This document shows positions 34,912-43,272 of a stretch of DNA of 51,586 nt, in pieces. The DNA lies in contig JANRIM010000025.1 in assembly GCA_033764865.1 (NCBI GenBank), positions 1 to 51,586 on the forward strand. Reading direction: 5' to 3'. The notes below the pieces were generated by a model. It ran no database searches and had not been told where the DNA came from. It saw only the letters and a list, made by a program, of their open reading frames with translations. The translations under genes were made by a program, and so were the position numbers. Source of the stretch: VFBF01 sp033764865. GTDB taxonomy: Bacteria > Pseudomonadota > Alphaproteobacteria > Caulobacterales > Aquidulcibacteraceae. Every line of letters starts with the position of its first letter. Position 1 is the first letter of the stretch.

Positions 34912-36276
34912 ATGTTCGAAAAGATCCTCATCGCCAACCGGGGCGAGATCGCCCTGCGCATCCACCGCGCATGCAAGGAAATGGGCATCGCCACGGTGGC
35001 CGTGCACAGCCAGGCCGACGCCAACGCCATGCACGTGCGCCTCGCCGACGAGAGCGTGTGCATCGGCCCCCCGCCCTCGGCGAAGAGCTACCTGCACATT
35101 CCCTCCATCATCACCGCCGCCGAGATCACCGGCGCCCAGGCGATCCACCCGGGCTACGGCTTCCTGTCGGAGAACGCGAAGTTCGCGGAGTTCGTCGGCC
35201 GCACCATCATCAACGACAAGCCGCTGGTGTTCATCGGCCCCAAGCCCGAGCATATCCGCCTCATGGGCGACAAGATCGCCGCCAAGAAGGCCGCCATCGA
35301 CGTGGGCATCCCCGTGGTGCCGGGATCCGACGGCGGCGTCACTTCCGACGAGGAGGCGCGCAAGGTGGCCAAGAAGATCGGCTACCCCGTGCTTATCAAG
35401 GCCGCCGCCGGCGGCGGGGGGCGCGGCATGAAGGTGGCGCGCTCGCCGGAACAGCTCTCCGAGGCGTTGTCGACGGCGCGCTCCGAAGCGCGCAACGCGT
35501 TCGGCGACGACAGCGTCTACATCGAGAAATACCTGGAAAAGCCCCGCCACATCGAAATGCAGATCGTGGCGGACTCCCACGGCAACGTCGTGCACCTGGG
35601 CGAGCGGGACTGTTCGCTCCAGCGGCGCCACCAGAAGGTGCTCGAAGAGGCGCCCTCTCCGGCGCTCAACCCGGAGGAGCGCGCGCGCATCGGGGAGATC
35701 ACGTCGAGCGCGATCAAGAAGCTCGGGTACCTTGGCGTCGGGACGGTGGAGTATCTCTACGAGGACGGCGAGTTCTACTTCATCGAGATGAACACCCGCC
35801 TGCAGGTGGAGCATCCCGTCACCGAAATGATCACCGGCATCGACCTTGTGCGCGAGCAGATCCGCATCGCCGACGGCCTGCCGCTCTCGTTCACGCAGAA
35901 GGAGATCAAGTTCAACGGCCACGCCATCGAGTGCCGCATCAATGCGGAGAACCCCGAAACCTTCCGCCCGTCGCCCGGCGCCATCGAGGATTACCACGCC
36001 CCGGGCGGCCTCGGCGTGCGCATGGACTCCGCGATCTACGCCGGCTACCGGATCCCGCCCTACTACGACAGCCTGATCGGCAAGCTCATCGTCCACGGAC
36101 GCGACCGCACCGAGTGCCTCATGCGTCTGCGCCGCGCCCTCGACGAAATGGTGATCACCGGCATCGAAACGACCACCCCGTTGTTCCAGCGCCTCGCCGT
36201 GCAGCCCGACATCGCCAACGGCGACTATCACATCCACTGGCTTGAGCAGCACCTCAAGGGCGATACCCCCGCGTGA
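34912..36276 (+). CDS. accC: Biotin carboxylase subunit of acetyl-CoA carboxylase
   Basis: 454 residues, full length. The N-terminus is FEKILIANRGEIALRIHRAC, HPGYGFLSEN follows, the ATP-grasp Gly-rich loop is KAAAGGGGRGMKV, and the catalytic region contains EMNTRLQVEHPVTEM. It carboxylates biotin on AccB using bicarbonate and ATP in the cytoplasm. The short gap after accB implies co-translation in equal amounts. The aat gene follows 40 bases later and may share the transcript. Confidence 0.97.
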   Translation: MFEKILIANRGEIALRIHRACKEMGIATVAVHSQADANAMHVRLADESVCIGPPPSAKSYLHIPSIITAAEITGAQAIHPGYGFLSENAKFAEFVGRTIINDKPLVFIGPKPEHIRLMGDKIAAKKAAIDVGIPVVPGSDGGVTSDEEARKVAKKIGYPVLIKAAAGGGGRGMKVARSPEQLSEALSTARSEARNAFGDDSVYIEKYLEKPRHIEMQIVADSHGNVVHLGERDCSLQRRHQKVLEEAPSPALNPEERARIGEITSSAIKKLGYLGVGTVEYLYEDGEFYFIEMNTRLQVEHPVTEMITGIDLVREQIRIADGLPLSFTQKEIKFNGHAIECRINAENPETFRPSPGAIEDYHAPGGLGVRMDSAIYAGYRIPPYYDSLIGKLIVHGRDRTECLMRLRRALDEMVITGIETTTPLFQRLAVQPDIANGDYHIHWLEQHLKGDTPA

Positions 36277-36316
36277 CCGCGCGCGCTGACGGCGCCGTCA
36301 TGGAGGCAGCCGGCGC

Positions 36317-36970
36317 ATGATTGCGCGCATGGCCCCCGCAGACCTGCTCGACTGCTACCGCCGCGGTCTCTTCCCGATGGCGGAATCGCGTGACAGCGCG
36401 AAGCTGTTTCTCGTCGATCCCGAGGAGCGCGGCGTCCTGCCGCTGGCGCCGTTCCGCGTGCCTCGGCGCCTCGCGCGCACCGTCCGCCGCGATCCCTTCC
36501 GCGTGACGGCGGACGAGGCGTTCGACGCCGTCATCGCCGGCTGCGCCGAGAGCGCGCCCGGCAGGACCGAAACCTGGATCAACGACGACATTCGCGCCCT
36601 CTACGGCGCGCTGCACCGGCAGGGCCACGCCCACAGCATCGAGTGCTGGGCGGGCGATGCGCTGGCCGGCGGCCTCTACGGCGTCGCGCTGGGCGGGGCG
36701 TTCTTCGGGGAGAGCATGTTCTCGCGCGCGACCGACGCAAGCAAGATCGCGCTCGTGCATCTGGCGGGGCGGCTCCAGGCCGGCGGATTCACGCTGCTCG
36801 ACGCGCAGTTCCACAACGCCCATCTGGCCCAGTTCGGCATAGAGACGATCTCACGGCAAGCGTTTCGCCGCCGCCTGCGCGACGCCCTCGCCCGCAGTGG
36901 AAACTTTCACGCCATGGCCGCGGGCGTCAGCGGCGCTCAGCTTCTGCAGTCGATGGCCCACACGTCGTAA
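36317..36970 (+). CDS. aat: Leucyl/phenylalanyl-tRNA-protein transferase
   Basis: 217 residues. It adds Leu or Phe to proteins with N-terminal Arg or Lys, marking them for ClpAP by the N-end rule. DLLDCYRRGLFPMAE opens the protein; HSIECWAGDALAGGLYGVALGGAFFGESMFS and LLDAQFHNAHLAQFG are diagnostic. The start is ATG 36317 (ATG 36329 is possible). Its 3' end overlaps the convergent DUF2155 gene by 34 bases. The position after accC is conserved in many alphaproteobacteria. Confidence 0.94.
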   Translation: MIARMAPADLLDCYRRGLFPMAESRDSAKLFLVDPEERGVLPLAPFRVPRRLARTVRRDPFRVTADEAFDAVIAGCAESAPGRTETWINDDIRALYGALHRQGHAHSIECWAGDALAGGLYGVALGGAFFGESMFSRATDASKIALVHLAGRLQAGGFTLLDAQFHNAHLAQFGIETISRQAFRRRLRDALARSGNFHAMAAGVSGAQLLQSMAHTS

Positions 36971-37311
36971 GTGGCGTGCTCGAGCGCGTTGCGCGCGGGG
37001 TTCGATGCGAAGATCCAGCCCGCCATCAAAGGCTTTTCGGTCACCGGGTCATCGGGCGTGCGCGGAATGGGACGATCCACCACCTCCAGATAGACCGCCA
37101 CTTCGGGCGTCTCTTCCGGCGCGGCCTTCTGGCAGGCGCGCACGGTGATCTCAAGCGTGCCGAACTTCACCGCGCGGCCGACGGGGGCGGTGAAATCCCG
37201 CGCTTGGCCCGTGACCTTGTCGAGACCGCGCAGGATGGCCCCCGGCGCGGCGTGCGCCGGCGTGGCCAGGGCGATGGCCGCGATCAGCGCGGCGGCAATC
37301 CGGACCTTCAA
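36937..37311 (-). CDS. Exported DUF2155 protein
   Basis: 124 residues. The signal peptide ends AHA-AP. The mature part has GLDKVTGQARDF, VGRAVKFGTLEITVRAC and the terminal NALEHATYDVWAIDC, which match the alphaproteobacterial DUF2155 family. Two Cys (in VRAC and near the C-terminus) could form a disulfide. Its function is unknown. Its ATG overlaps the mlaD stop (ATGA), so it is translated with MlaD and may belong to the same lipid-transport process; that link is by context only. Confidence 0.85.
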   Translation of the reverse strand: MKVRIAAALIAAIALATPAHAAPGAILRGLDKVTGQARDFTAPVGRAVKFGTLEITVRACQKAAPEETPEVAVYLEVVDRPIPRTPDDPVTEKPLMAGWIFASNPARNALEHATYDVWAIDCRS

Positions 37312-37808
37312 GGCGTCGCGCCCTCCGTTGCACTGTCGCCGCCCCCAGCACCCCCGCCCGAGCCGCCGCCCGCGGCGGCCGCGAGCAGCGACAGCAAGTC
37401 CACCGACCCTTGCGTGTTGAGGATCTCGCTCCCCGGCGTCAGGATCGCTTCCGAACCGCCTGCGTCGAGCGAAACGTACGCGCCGCCCAGCAGGCCGTCG
37501 GACGCGACCTTGGCGGACGAATCGTCCGGAAGTTTGACCACCGGGTCGAGCGTCAACGTGACCTTCGCGTAGAACGTCTCCGGATCGAGGGCGACCTCGC
37601 GCACCGCCCCCACCTTCACGCCGCTGATGCGCACGTCCGACCCCACCGCCACGCCGTCGGCGCGCTGGAAGCGGGCGAAGAGCTCATAACCGCCCGCGGC
37701 CTCCGCCGAGCCCGCCCGGGTGATGGCGAAGCCGAGAAAGCCGATGGCGACGGCCGCGACGATCGCGCCGAGAATGGTCTCGGCGGCTTGTTCCTTTTGT
37801 GCGCTCAT
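37308..37808 (-). CDS. mlaD: MlaD-type MCE lipid-transport protein
   Basis: 166 residues from the ATG at 37808, which overlaps the NDUFA12 gene stop (ATGA). One N-terminal membrane segment (about 14-34) anchors a single MCE domain (about 40-120), seen in YELFARFQRADGVAVGSDVRISGVKVGAV. A Gly/Ser-rich tail ends the protein. In E. coli MlaD forms a hexamer with MlaFEB that moves phospholipids between the membranes. The mlaF, mlaE and mlaC genes are not in the window. Confidence 0.93.
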   Translation of the reverse strand: MSAQKEQAAETILGAIVAAVAIGFLGFAITRAGSAEAAGGYELFARFQRADGVAVGSDVRISGVKVGAVREVALDPETFYAKVTLTLDPVVKLPDDSSAKVASDGLLGGAYVSLDAGGSEAILTPGSEILNTQGSVDLLSLLAAAAGGGSGGGAGGGDSATEGATP

Positions 37809-38197
37809 TCCGGTGTCCACGGTTCATAGTCCCCGGTCGCCCGGGGCCGGCCGCCGCCGCGGGCGAGGCTGCCGCGGGGACGATAGGCGCCGGGGGTCCC
37901 GGTGAGGTTGGGGATGTGCGGACGCTCCCACGCCTTGCGCGGCAGGGGCTCGGTCGTGGGCGGCGCCTCGTAGGTGTGATGCAGCCAGCCATGCCAGTCG
38001 GGCGGCACCTTGGAGGCCTCGGCCAGGCCCTCGTAGACGACCCAGCGGCGCTTGCGCCCGTCGAGGCTGGGCTTGCGCTCCTCGTAGTAGCGGTTGTTCT
38101 GCTCGTCCTGGCCCACCAGCGCGCCGCGGCGACCGATGTCGTAGAGGGCGCCCAGCGTGGCGCCGTTCCACCAGGTGAAGATGCGTTTGAGGATCAC
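37805..38197 (-). CDS. NDUFA12-family complex I accessory subunit
   Basis: 130 residues from the GTG at 38197, giving the normal beginning ILKRIFTWWNGATLGAL; no ATG exists nearby and no good ribosome site is seen. RRGALVGQDEQNNRYYEE, RRWVVYEGLAEASKVPPDWHGWLHH and the tail with GTPGAYRPRGSLARGG are typical of the family shared by alphaproteobacteria and mitochondria (B17.2). It binds respiratory complex I at its matrix/cytoplasmic arm. It heads a coupled operon with mlaD and DUF2155, joined by 4-base overlaps. Confidence 0.9.
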   Translation of the reverse strand: MILKRIFTWWNGATLGALYDIGRRGALVGQDEQNNRYYEERKPSLDGRKRRWVVYEGLAEASKVPPDWHGWLHHTYEAPPTTEPLPRKAWERPHIPNLTGTPGAYRPRGSLARGGGRPRATGDYEPWTPE

Positions 38198-38382
38198 GTC
38201 TGGGCCCAGCCGCCCCGGATTGGGGTGTTCGCGTTGCGGCGCACTATGGCGCCGGACCTGGCGCGGGTCCAGATCGCGACGCGGCCGCCGACGCCCATAT
38301 TTTGTTTGTCCACCGAAACGAAACCACCACATGTTGATTAAGGCAGCGCATCGACCTACCCTCTCCATGGATGGAGGCGAGA

Positions 38383-41214
38383 ATGGCGAAGGCGCTCGAT
38401 CAACTCGGGTGGTGCGTGCGCGCGGTGGCGGCGCCGGGTGTCGAGGACTGGGACGGCGATCCCGCCCCCACCCGCGCGCCCGAGCACTGGGATGACGCCG
38501 CCCTCGCCGCCGCCCTCGACGCAGGTCTCTACATCCCGCAGGCGGGCGTGCGCGACGTCCGCGCCGCCATCGAGACCGTGGCCGCGCGGATCGCAGGCTG
38601 GGCGGCGGCCGGGGACGCCCTCGACGCCGAGGATGAAGCCGCCTTCGCCGACCGCCTCGGCCTGCTGGTGGGCTACGGCGCGGTGCGTCTCGACGCGCCC
38701 CTCGTGGCCATGGCGCTGGGCGCGCCGGACGCCGCCGCATGGTCGGCCTGCTGCATCGATTGGCCCGCCCCCGGCCCCGGGGAGGCGCACGCGCTGACGG
38801 CGGCCCAGCGGGTGCTCGCAGGCGGCGCCCGGCTGGCGGTGCGCGGCGCGCCCTCGCCCGACGCGCTCGACGCGCTGGAGGCGCTCGCCCGGCTGAGTGG
38901 TCGTGGCGTTGAGGCGGTGCGGATCACGACCGACGAACCGTCCCTGCATGCCCGCGCCGCCGCCCGGACGCGTCTGGCGACCGCGGCGCTCAACGGGGCC
39001 CGGGCCATCGACGCCGGACTGGACGCCGTGGCGGCGCAAGCCGGGGGCCCCTCGGCGCTGCGCGAGGCCTCCCAGGCCCGCCGCCAGGGCGCGCTGGACG
39101 CCGACATCGCCGCCGCCGTGACGGGGGTCCGCGCCGCCGGCTACGTCCACGACGCCCGCGACGACATGGAGCGCCTTGCCCAGACCGCCGCCGTCGCCGG
39201 CTCGTTCGGGAGCCAGGCCGCCGCGCGCTCTTCTGGCGCCTGCGATCCCTCGGGCGTCGTGGTGTTCGACGGCCCCGGCGCGGTGGTCATGGCCGCGATC
39301 GACGCGTTCGCCTTCGTCGACGACGCCACGTTCGACGCCGCCTCTCTGGAGCAAGCCGTCCGCGATGTGGTGGTTGCGCTGGAGGCCGCGCACTGGGCGA
39401 GCCTTCCGCCGTCGGAAGCCATCGCGGAGAGCGTCGCGCGGGACCGCGCCGTCGCGGTGCGCGTCGACGGGCTCGCGCCTGCGTTGATGGCCGCGGGTCT
39501 CGCCTACGACAGCCCGTCCGGGCGCGCCGCCGCCGCCGCCGTCACGGCGCTGACCGCAGGCGCCGCCGTGCATGCGAGCGCAGCCCTCGCCGAGCGGTTG
39601 GGGCCTTCCGCCTGCGCGTCCCGCGGCCGGCTGACGACAGCGGCGCGGGCCGCGGCGGCGCTGCACGCCGACGGCGTGTTCGCCGCCGCCGCGGACCGGG
39701 CGCGTGCCCTCTGGGCCGAGGCGGAGACCTTCGACGACCTGCGCCACACGGGCCTCGTCGCGCTTGCGCCCGACCATCGCGGCGCCGGCGGGATCGAGCC
39801 CCTGGCGTCCGTCGCGCCATTCATCGCCCACGGCGACGGCGTGCGCCGACGCCTGGCGGAGCCCGCCGCCATGGGCCTGCGCGCGCTCGGGTTCGCGCCC
39901 GGCGACATCCTCGCGGTCGCCGCGCACGCCGAAGGCCGCCGCACACTCGACGGCGCGCCGGGCCTGTCGCTGGAGGCGCTTGGCCGCAAGGGCCTGCCTG
40001 ACTCAAGCCTGGAGGCGATCGAGGAAGCGGTGCGCGACGGTTTCTCCGTCCGCAGCGCGATCCACCCGGCCGTCATCGGCGCTGCGGTGCTGGGCGAGAC
40101 GTTCGGCCTGCCCGACGACGTGGCCGCCGGTCGACGCGGCGACTTGCTTCGCACGCTTGGATTCACTGACGCCGACATCGCCGCCGCCGACGCCTGGGCG
40201 CAGGGCGCCGGCGATCTTCAGGAGGCGCCGGGCGTGGCCGACGCCCATCGCGCCGTGTTCGCCGACGCAGGCCAGATCGACGCGAGCGCGCGGATGTCGA
40301 TGGCGGAGGCGGTGGCGCCGTTCGCGCTTGGCGCGCTGGCGCTCACTCTGCCCGCCGCCGGCGACCGGGACGCCATGGTCACCCGGGCGCGCGCCTGCGG
40401 GGCGTCCAGCGTGCGCCTGGCGCCGCCGCCGCCAGCCTCCTTCATCGTGCCCGACTTTGCACCCGCCGATCCCGTCCCGGCGCCGGCGGCGGCCCCCGCC
40501 GCCATCGAAGTGATCCGAGAACGCATCGTCGAACGCATCGTCGCCGGCGCGGGGGAGCGGCGCCGGCTGCCGGATCGGCGCAAAGGCTACATCCAGAAAT
40601 CCACCGTGGGAGGCCACAAGGTCTATCTGCACACCGGCGAATACGACGACGGCGCCCTCGGCGAGATCTTCATCGACATGCACAAGGAGGGCGCCGCCTT
40701 CCGGTCGCTGATGAACAATTTCGCCATCGCGATCTCGATCGGGCTGCAGTACGGGGTGCCGCTGGAGGAATTCGTCGACGCGTTTGTCTTCACGCGCTTC
40801 GAGCCGGCGGGCGAGGTGAAGGGCAACGACAGCATCCGGCACGCCACCTCCATCCTCGATTACGTGTTCCGGGAACTCGCCGTGTCCTACCTGGAGCGCA
40901 GCGACCTCGCGCACGTGGACCCGTTCGCCGCGCGCGGTGACGGCATCGGGCGCGGCGCCGTGGACGCCGAGGCCGCCGTGCGCCTCATGTCGCGCGGGTT
41001 CGCCCGCCAGGCGCCGGAGAACGTCGTGATGCTGCAGCCCCGCCCGCCCAAAGGCGCCGAGGCGCGGAGCGGCGACCAGCGCATCCCCACGGCCTCCTCC
41101 GCGCCGGCGTACGAGACCGATCCCTGCCCCTCCTGCGGTCACTTCACCGTGGCGCGCGACGCGGCGGGCGCGTTTTCGTGCGCGGCGTGCGGCGCCCAGG
41201 TGAAGCACGCCTGA
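38383..41214 (+). CDS. Degenerate class II ribonucleotide reductase-like protein with TSCPD domain
   Basis: 943 residues from the ATG at 38383 (GGAGG 5 bases upstream); an ATG at 38371 is possible. The C-terminal TSCPD domain (about 726-846) is nearly identical in style to NrdJ: LPDRRKGYIQK, VGGHKVYLHTGEYDDG, LGEIFIDMHKEGAAFRS, GNDSIRHATSILDY. The tail has CPSCG (about 915) and CAACG (about 933). The first 700 residues follow the order of the NrdJ barrel (AGLAYDSPSGRA, VALAPDHRGAGGIEP) but lack the catalytic Asn-x-Cys-x-Glu and ACNL motifs and contain almost no Asn. It is probably not an active reductase; a regulatory or DNA-binding role is a guess. Confidence 0.82.
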   Translation: MAKALDQLGWCVRAVAAPGVEDWDGDPAPTRAPEHWDDAALAAALDAGLYIPQAGVRDVRAAIETVAARIAGWAAAGDALDAEDEAAFADRLGLLVGYGAVRLDAPLVAMALGAPDAAAWSACCIDWPAPGPGEAHALTAAQRVLAGGARLAVRGAPSPDALDALEALARLSGRGVEAVRITTDEPSLHARAAARTRLATAALNGARAIDAGLDAVAAQAGGPSALREASQARRQGALDADIAAAVTGVRAAGYVHDARDDMERLAQTAAVAGSFGSQAAARSSGACDPSGVVVFDGPGAVVMAAIDAFAFVDDATFDAASLEQAVRDVVVALEAAHWASLPPSEAIAESVARDRAVAVRVDGLAPALMAAGLAYDSPSGRAAAAAVTALTAGAAVHASAALAERLGPSACASRGRLTTAARAAAALHADGVFAAAADRARALWAEAETFDDLRHTGLVALAPDHRGAGGIEPLASVAPFIAHGDGVRRRLAEPAAMGLRALGFAPGDILAVAAHAEGRRTLDGAPGLSLEALGRKGLPDSSLEAIEEAVRDGFSVRSAIHPAVIGAAVLGETFGLPDDVAAGRRGDLLRTLGFTDADIAAADAWAQGAGDLQEAPGVADAHRAVFADAGQIDASARMSMAEAVAPFALGALALTLPAAGDRDAMVTRARACGASSVRLAPPPPASFIVPDFAPADPVPAPAAAPAAIEVIRERIVERIVAGAGERRRLPDRRKGYIQKSTVGGHKVYLHTGEYDDGALGEIFIDMHKEGAAFRSLMNNFAIAISIGLQYGVPLEEFVDAFVFTRFEPAGEVKGNDSIRHATSILDYVFRELAVSYLERSDLAHVDPFAARGDGIGRGAVDAEAAVRLMSRGFARQAPENVVMLQPRPPKGAEARSGDQRIPTASSAPAYETDPCPSCGHFTVARDAAGAFSCAACGAQVKHA

Positions 41215-41425
41215 CAGAGATCCTGGCGACGGTCGGCCGCCCCGGTGCGACACCGCGCCCGCATGGGGCGCCCCGTTCAGGATGCGCGTTTCGCTTGCCT
41301 GTGGAGAATCCGCCACAGCATTCCCCTCGGGAATCTCGAATCGTTCCTTCCTAACCTTGGGCGATGACTGCAACTTACGCAGTTTTCACTACGCCGAACC
41401 AGACGTCGGCGGTATCGGCACAGTG

Positions 41426-42145
41426 ATGTACTCTTTTGCGCGCACGGTCCTGATTGCGCTGACCCTGGCCGCGACCGCGGGGCACGCGGGCGCTCAGGGT
41501 TTTCCACAGGGGCTGTCGCAAGGGTTCGGGGGCCCCACGCTGTCGCCGGTGGCGCGTGCGCAGCGGTTCGGCGGCGCCTGCCAGGACTGCGATCTCTCCA
41601 ACCGCGCGCTGATCGGCGTGCGCATCGAGCGCGGGGACTTTTCCCGTGCGCGGTTCGTGCGCGCAGACCTGCAACGCATGGACGGCGCGGGCTCCACCTT
41701 CACCGACGCCGACTTCAGCCTCGCGAACATGACCGCCGCCCGCCTCATGGACGCCCAGTGCGCCGGCGCGCGGTTTTCCGGAGCGGTGATGGCGCGGATG
41801 GACGGCAGCCGCGCCCAGTTGACGGCCGCCGATTTCACCAACGCCGAACTGCCCGACGCCGTGTTCGTCCAGGCCCGGCTCAACGGCGCGTCGTTCGCCG
41901 GTGCGAAGGCCATGCGGGCCAACTTCCTGCGCGCGGACCTGCGCGGCGCCACGTTGTCCTACGCGCGCCTCGACGGGGCCGATTTCACGCAGGCGGACCT
42001 GCGCGGCGCGGCCTTCTCGGGCGCCACGCTCACCGGCGCCAATCTCGCCAGCGCCCGCCACCTCACGACGGCGCAGCTGCGCGGCGCCTGCGGCGACGCC
42101 GCCACCCGCCTTCCGCCAGGCGTGCGCCTGCCCGCCTGTCCGTAA
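41426..42145 (+). CDS. Exported pentapeptide-repeat protein
   Basis: 239 residues from the ATG at 41426, which starts a signal peptide ending about AGAQ; an upstream in-frame extension lacks sense. About 170 residues of A(D/N)LXX/A(D/N)FXX repeats follow the sequence CQDCDLSN, for example RADLRGATLSYARLDGADF, forming a right-handed beta-helix. The end, TTAQLRGACGDAATRLPPG, is a common terminal cap. Four Cys sit at the ends and middle. Such proteins act as scaffolds or mimics; the target is unknown. No clear ribosome site. It stands alone between the NrdJ-like and oxidoreductase genes. Confidence 0.88.
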   Translation: MYSFARTVLIALTLAATAGHAGAQGFPQGLSQGFGGPTLSPVARAQRFGGACQDCDLSNRALIGVRIERGDFSRARFVRADLQRMDGAGSTFTDADFSLANMTAARLMDAQCAGARFSGAVMARMDGSRAQLTAADFTNAELPDAVFVQARLNGASFAGAKAMRANFLRADLRGATLSYARLDGADFTQADLRGAAFSGATLTGANLASARHLTTAQLRGACGDAATRLPPGVRLPACP

Positions 42146-42173
42146 CCGCCGGCCGTCACCCGCGCCGATCCGC

Positions 42174-42207
42174 CTCGACTTCGCGCCCCGCGCGCCTAAG
42201 GTGCGCG
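42174..42207 (+). promoter_or_regulatory. Candidate promoter with overlapping palindrome before the oxidoreductase gene
   Basis: CTCGAC (42174-42179) and CTAAGG (42196-42201) are 16 bases apart. CGCGCGCC-TAA-GGTGCGCG (42189-42207) is an 8-bp inverted repeat with one mismatch that covers the -10. It has no T-run on either side, so an operator is likelier than a terminator. Confidence 0.35.
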
Positions 42208-42223
42208 AAAACGGGAGGAAGAC

Positions 42224-43255
42224 ATGGCTGACGTAAACCGCCGGTGGCTCTTGGCCCAGCGCCCGCAGGGCATGATCAAGGACGCAGACTTCCGCCGCGT
42301 CGAAGAGCCCGCGCCCGAGCCGGGGGACGGCGAGTTCCTCGTGCGCGTCACGCATCTTTCCTTCGATCCCACGCAACGCGGCTGGATATCGATGGATTCC
42401 TACCTGCCGGCGGTGAAGATCGGCGATCCCGTCCGCGCTGGCGGCGTGGGCCAGGTGGTCAAATCGAATCATCCGGGCTTCAAGGTCGGCCAACTGGTGC
42501 AGGGCGGCTTCGGCTGGCAGGACTACTTCGTCAGCGCAGGCATGACGGAGTTCATGCCCGTGCAGCCATTGTTTCCCGGCGTGACGCCGGAGCAGGCGCT
42601 TGGCGTGTTCGGCATCACCGGGCTTACGGCCTGGTTCGGCCTGACCGATGTGGGCAAACCGCAGGCCGGGGATACGGTGGTGGTATCCGGGGCGGCGGGA
42701 GCGACGGGATCGGTGGTGGTCCAGATCGCCAAAGCGCTGGGGTGCACGGTGATCGGCATCGCGGGCGGCCCGGAAAAGTGCCGCTGGGTGGTGGAGACGG
42801 CGGGCGCCGACGCCTGCATCGACTACAAGAACGAACCCGTCCCCGCCCGGCTCAAGGCGTTGGCGCCGAAGGGCGTGAACGTGGTGTTCGAGAACGTGGG
42901 CGGCGAAATCCTCGAAGCCTCCATGATGAACCTCGCCCTCAGGGCGCGGATCGTGCTTTGCGGCGGCATCTCCAGCTACAACGCCGAAGGGCCGCCCGAC
43001 GGCATCCGCACGTACATGGCGTTGACCGTCCAGCGCGCCCGCATGGAGGGCTTCATCGTGCTCGATTACGCGCCGCGCTACGCGGAGGGCGTGCAGGCGC
43101 TGGCCAAGTTGATGGCCGAGGGCAAGCTGAAGACCGCCGAGGACGTGCAGCACGGCTTCGACAACATCCCCGCCACCCTGCGTCGCCTGTTCGAGGGCAA
43201 GAATTTCGGCAAGCAGTTGCTGAAGATCGTCGACCCGCCGCTGCCGGTGGCGTGA
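42224..43255 (+). CDS. NADPH-dependent MDR-family oxidoreductase (zinc-free)
   Basis: 343 residues with GGGAGG about 5 bases before the ATG. The N-terminal part contains LLAQRPQGM and LSFDPTQRGWISMDSYLP; the NADP-binding fold has VSGAAGATGSVVVQIAKALG (166-185 region) and GVNVVFENVGGEI. No zinc-binding Cys/His set is present. This is the leukotriene B4 dehydrogenase/curcumin reductase group, which reduces C=C bonds next to carbonyls. The physiological substrate is unknown. The VanY-like gene starts 17 bases later and may be cotranscribed. Confidence 0.93.
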   Translation: MADVNRRWLLAQRPQGMIKDADFRRVEEPAPEPGDGEFLVRVTHLSFDPTQRGWISMDSYLPAVKIGDPVRAGGVGQVVKSNHPGFKVGQLVQGGFGWQDYFVSAGMTEFMPVQPLFPGVTPEQALGVFGITGLTAWFGLTDVGKPQAGDTVVVSGAAGATGSVVVQIAKALGCTVIGIAGGPEKCRWVVETAGADACIDYKNEPVPARLKALAPKGVNVVFENVGGEILEASMMNLALRARIVLCGGISSYNAEGPPDGIRTYMALTVQRARMEGFIVLDYAPRYAEGVQALAKLMAEGKLKTAEDVQHGFDNIPATLRRLFEGKNFGKQLLKIVDPPLPVA

Positions 43256-43272
43256 CGGGGAAAGACGGCGCC

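Noticed and set aside
38198..38382. Cobalamin riboswitch before the NrdJ-like gene
   Set aside because: Class II RNR genes can carry one, but no B12-box (GCCACTG) or matching stems were found in the 185 bases.
41367..41386. Hairpin ACTGC-AACTTAC-GCAGT with TTTT as terminator of the NrdJ-like gene
   Set aside because: Only a 5-bp AT-containing stem, about 150 bases after the stop and close to the next gene; too weak to call.
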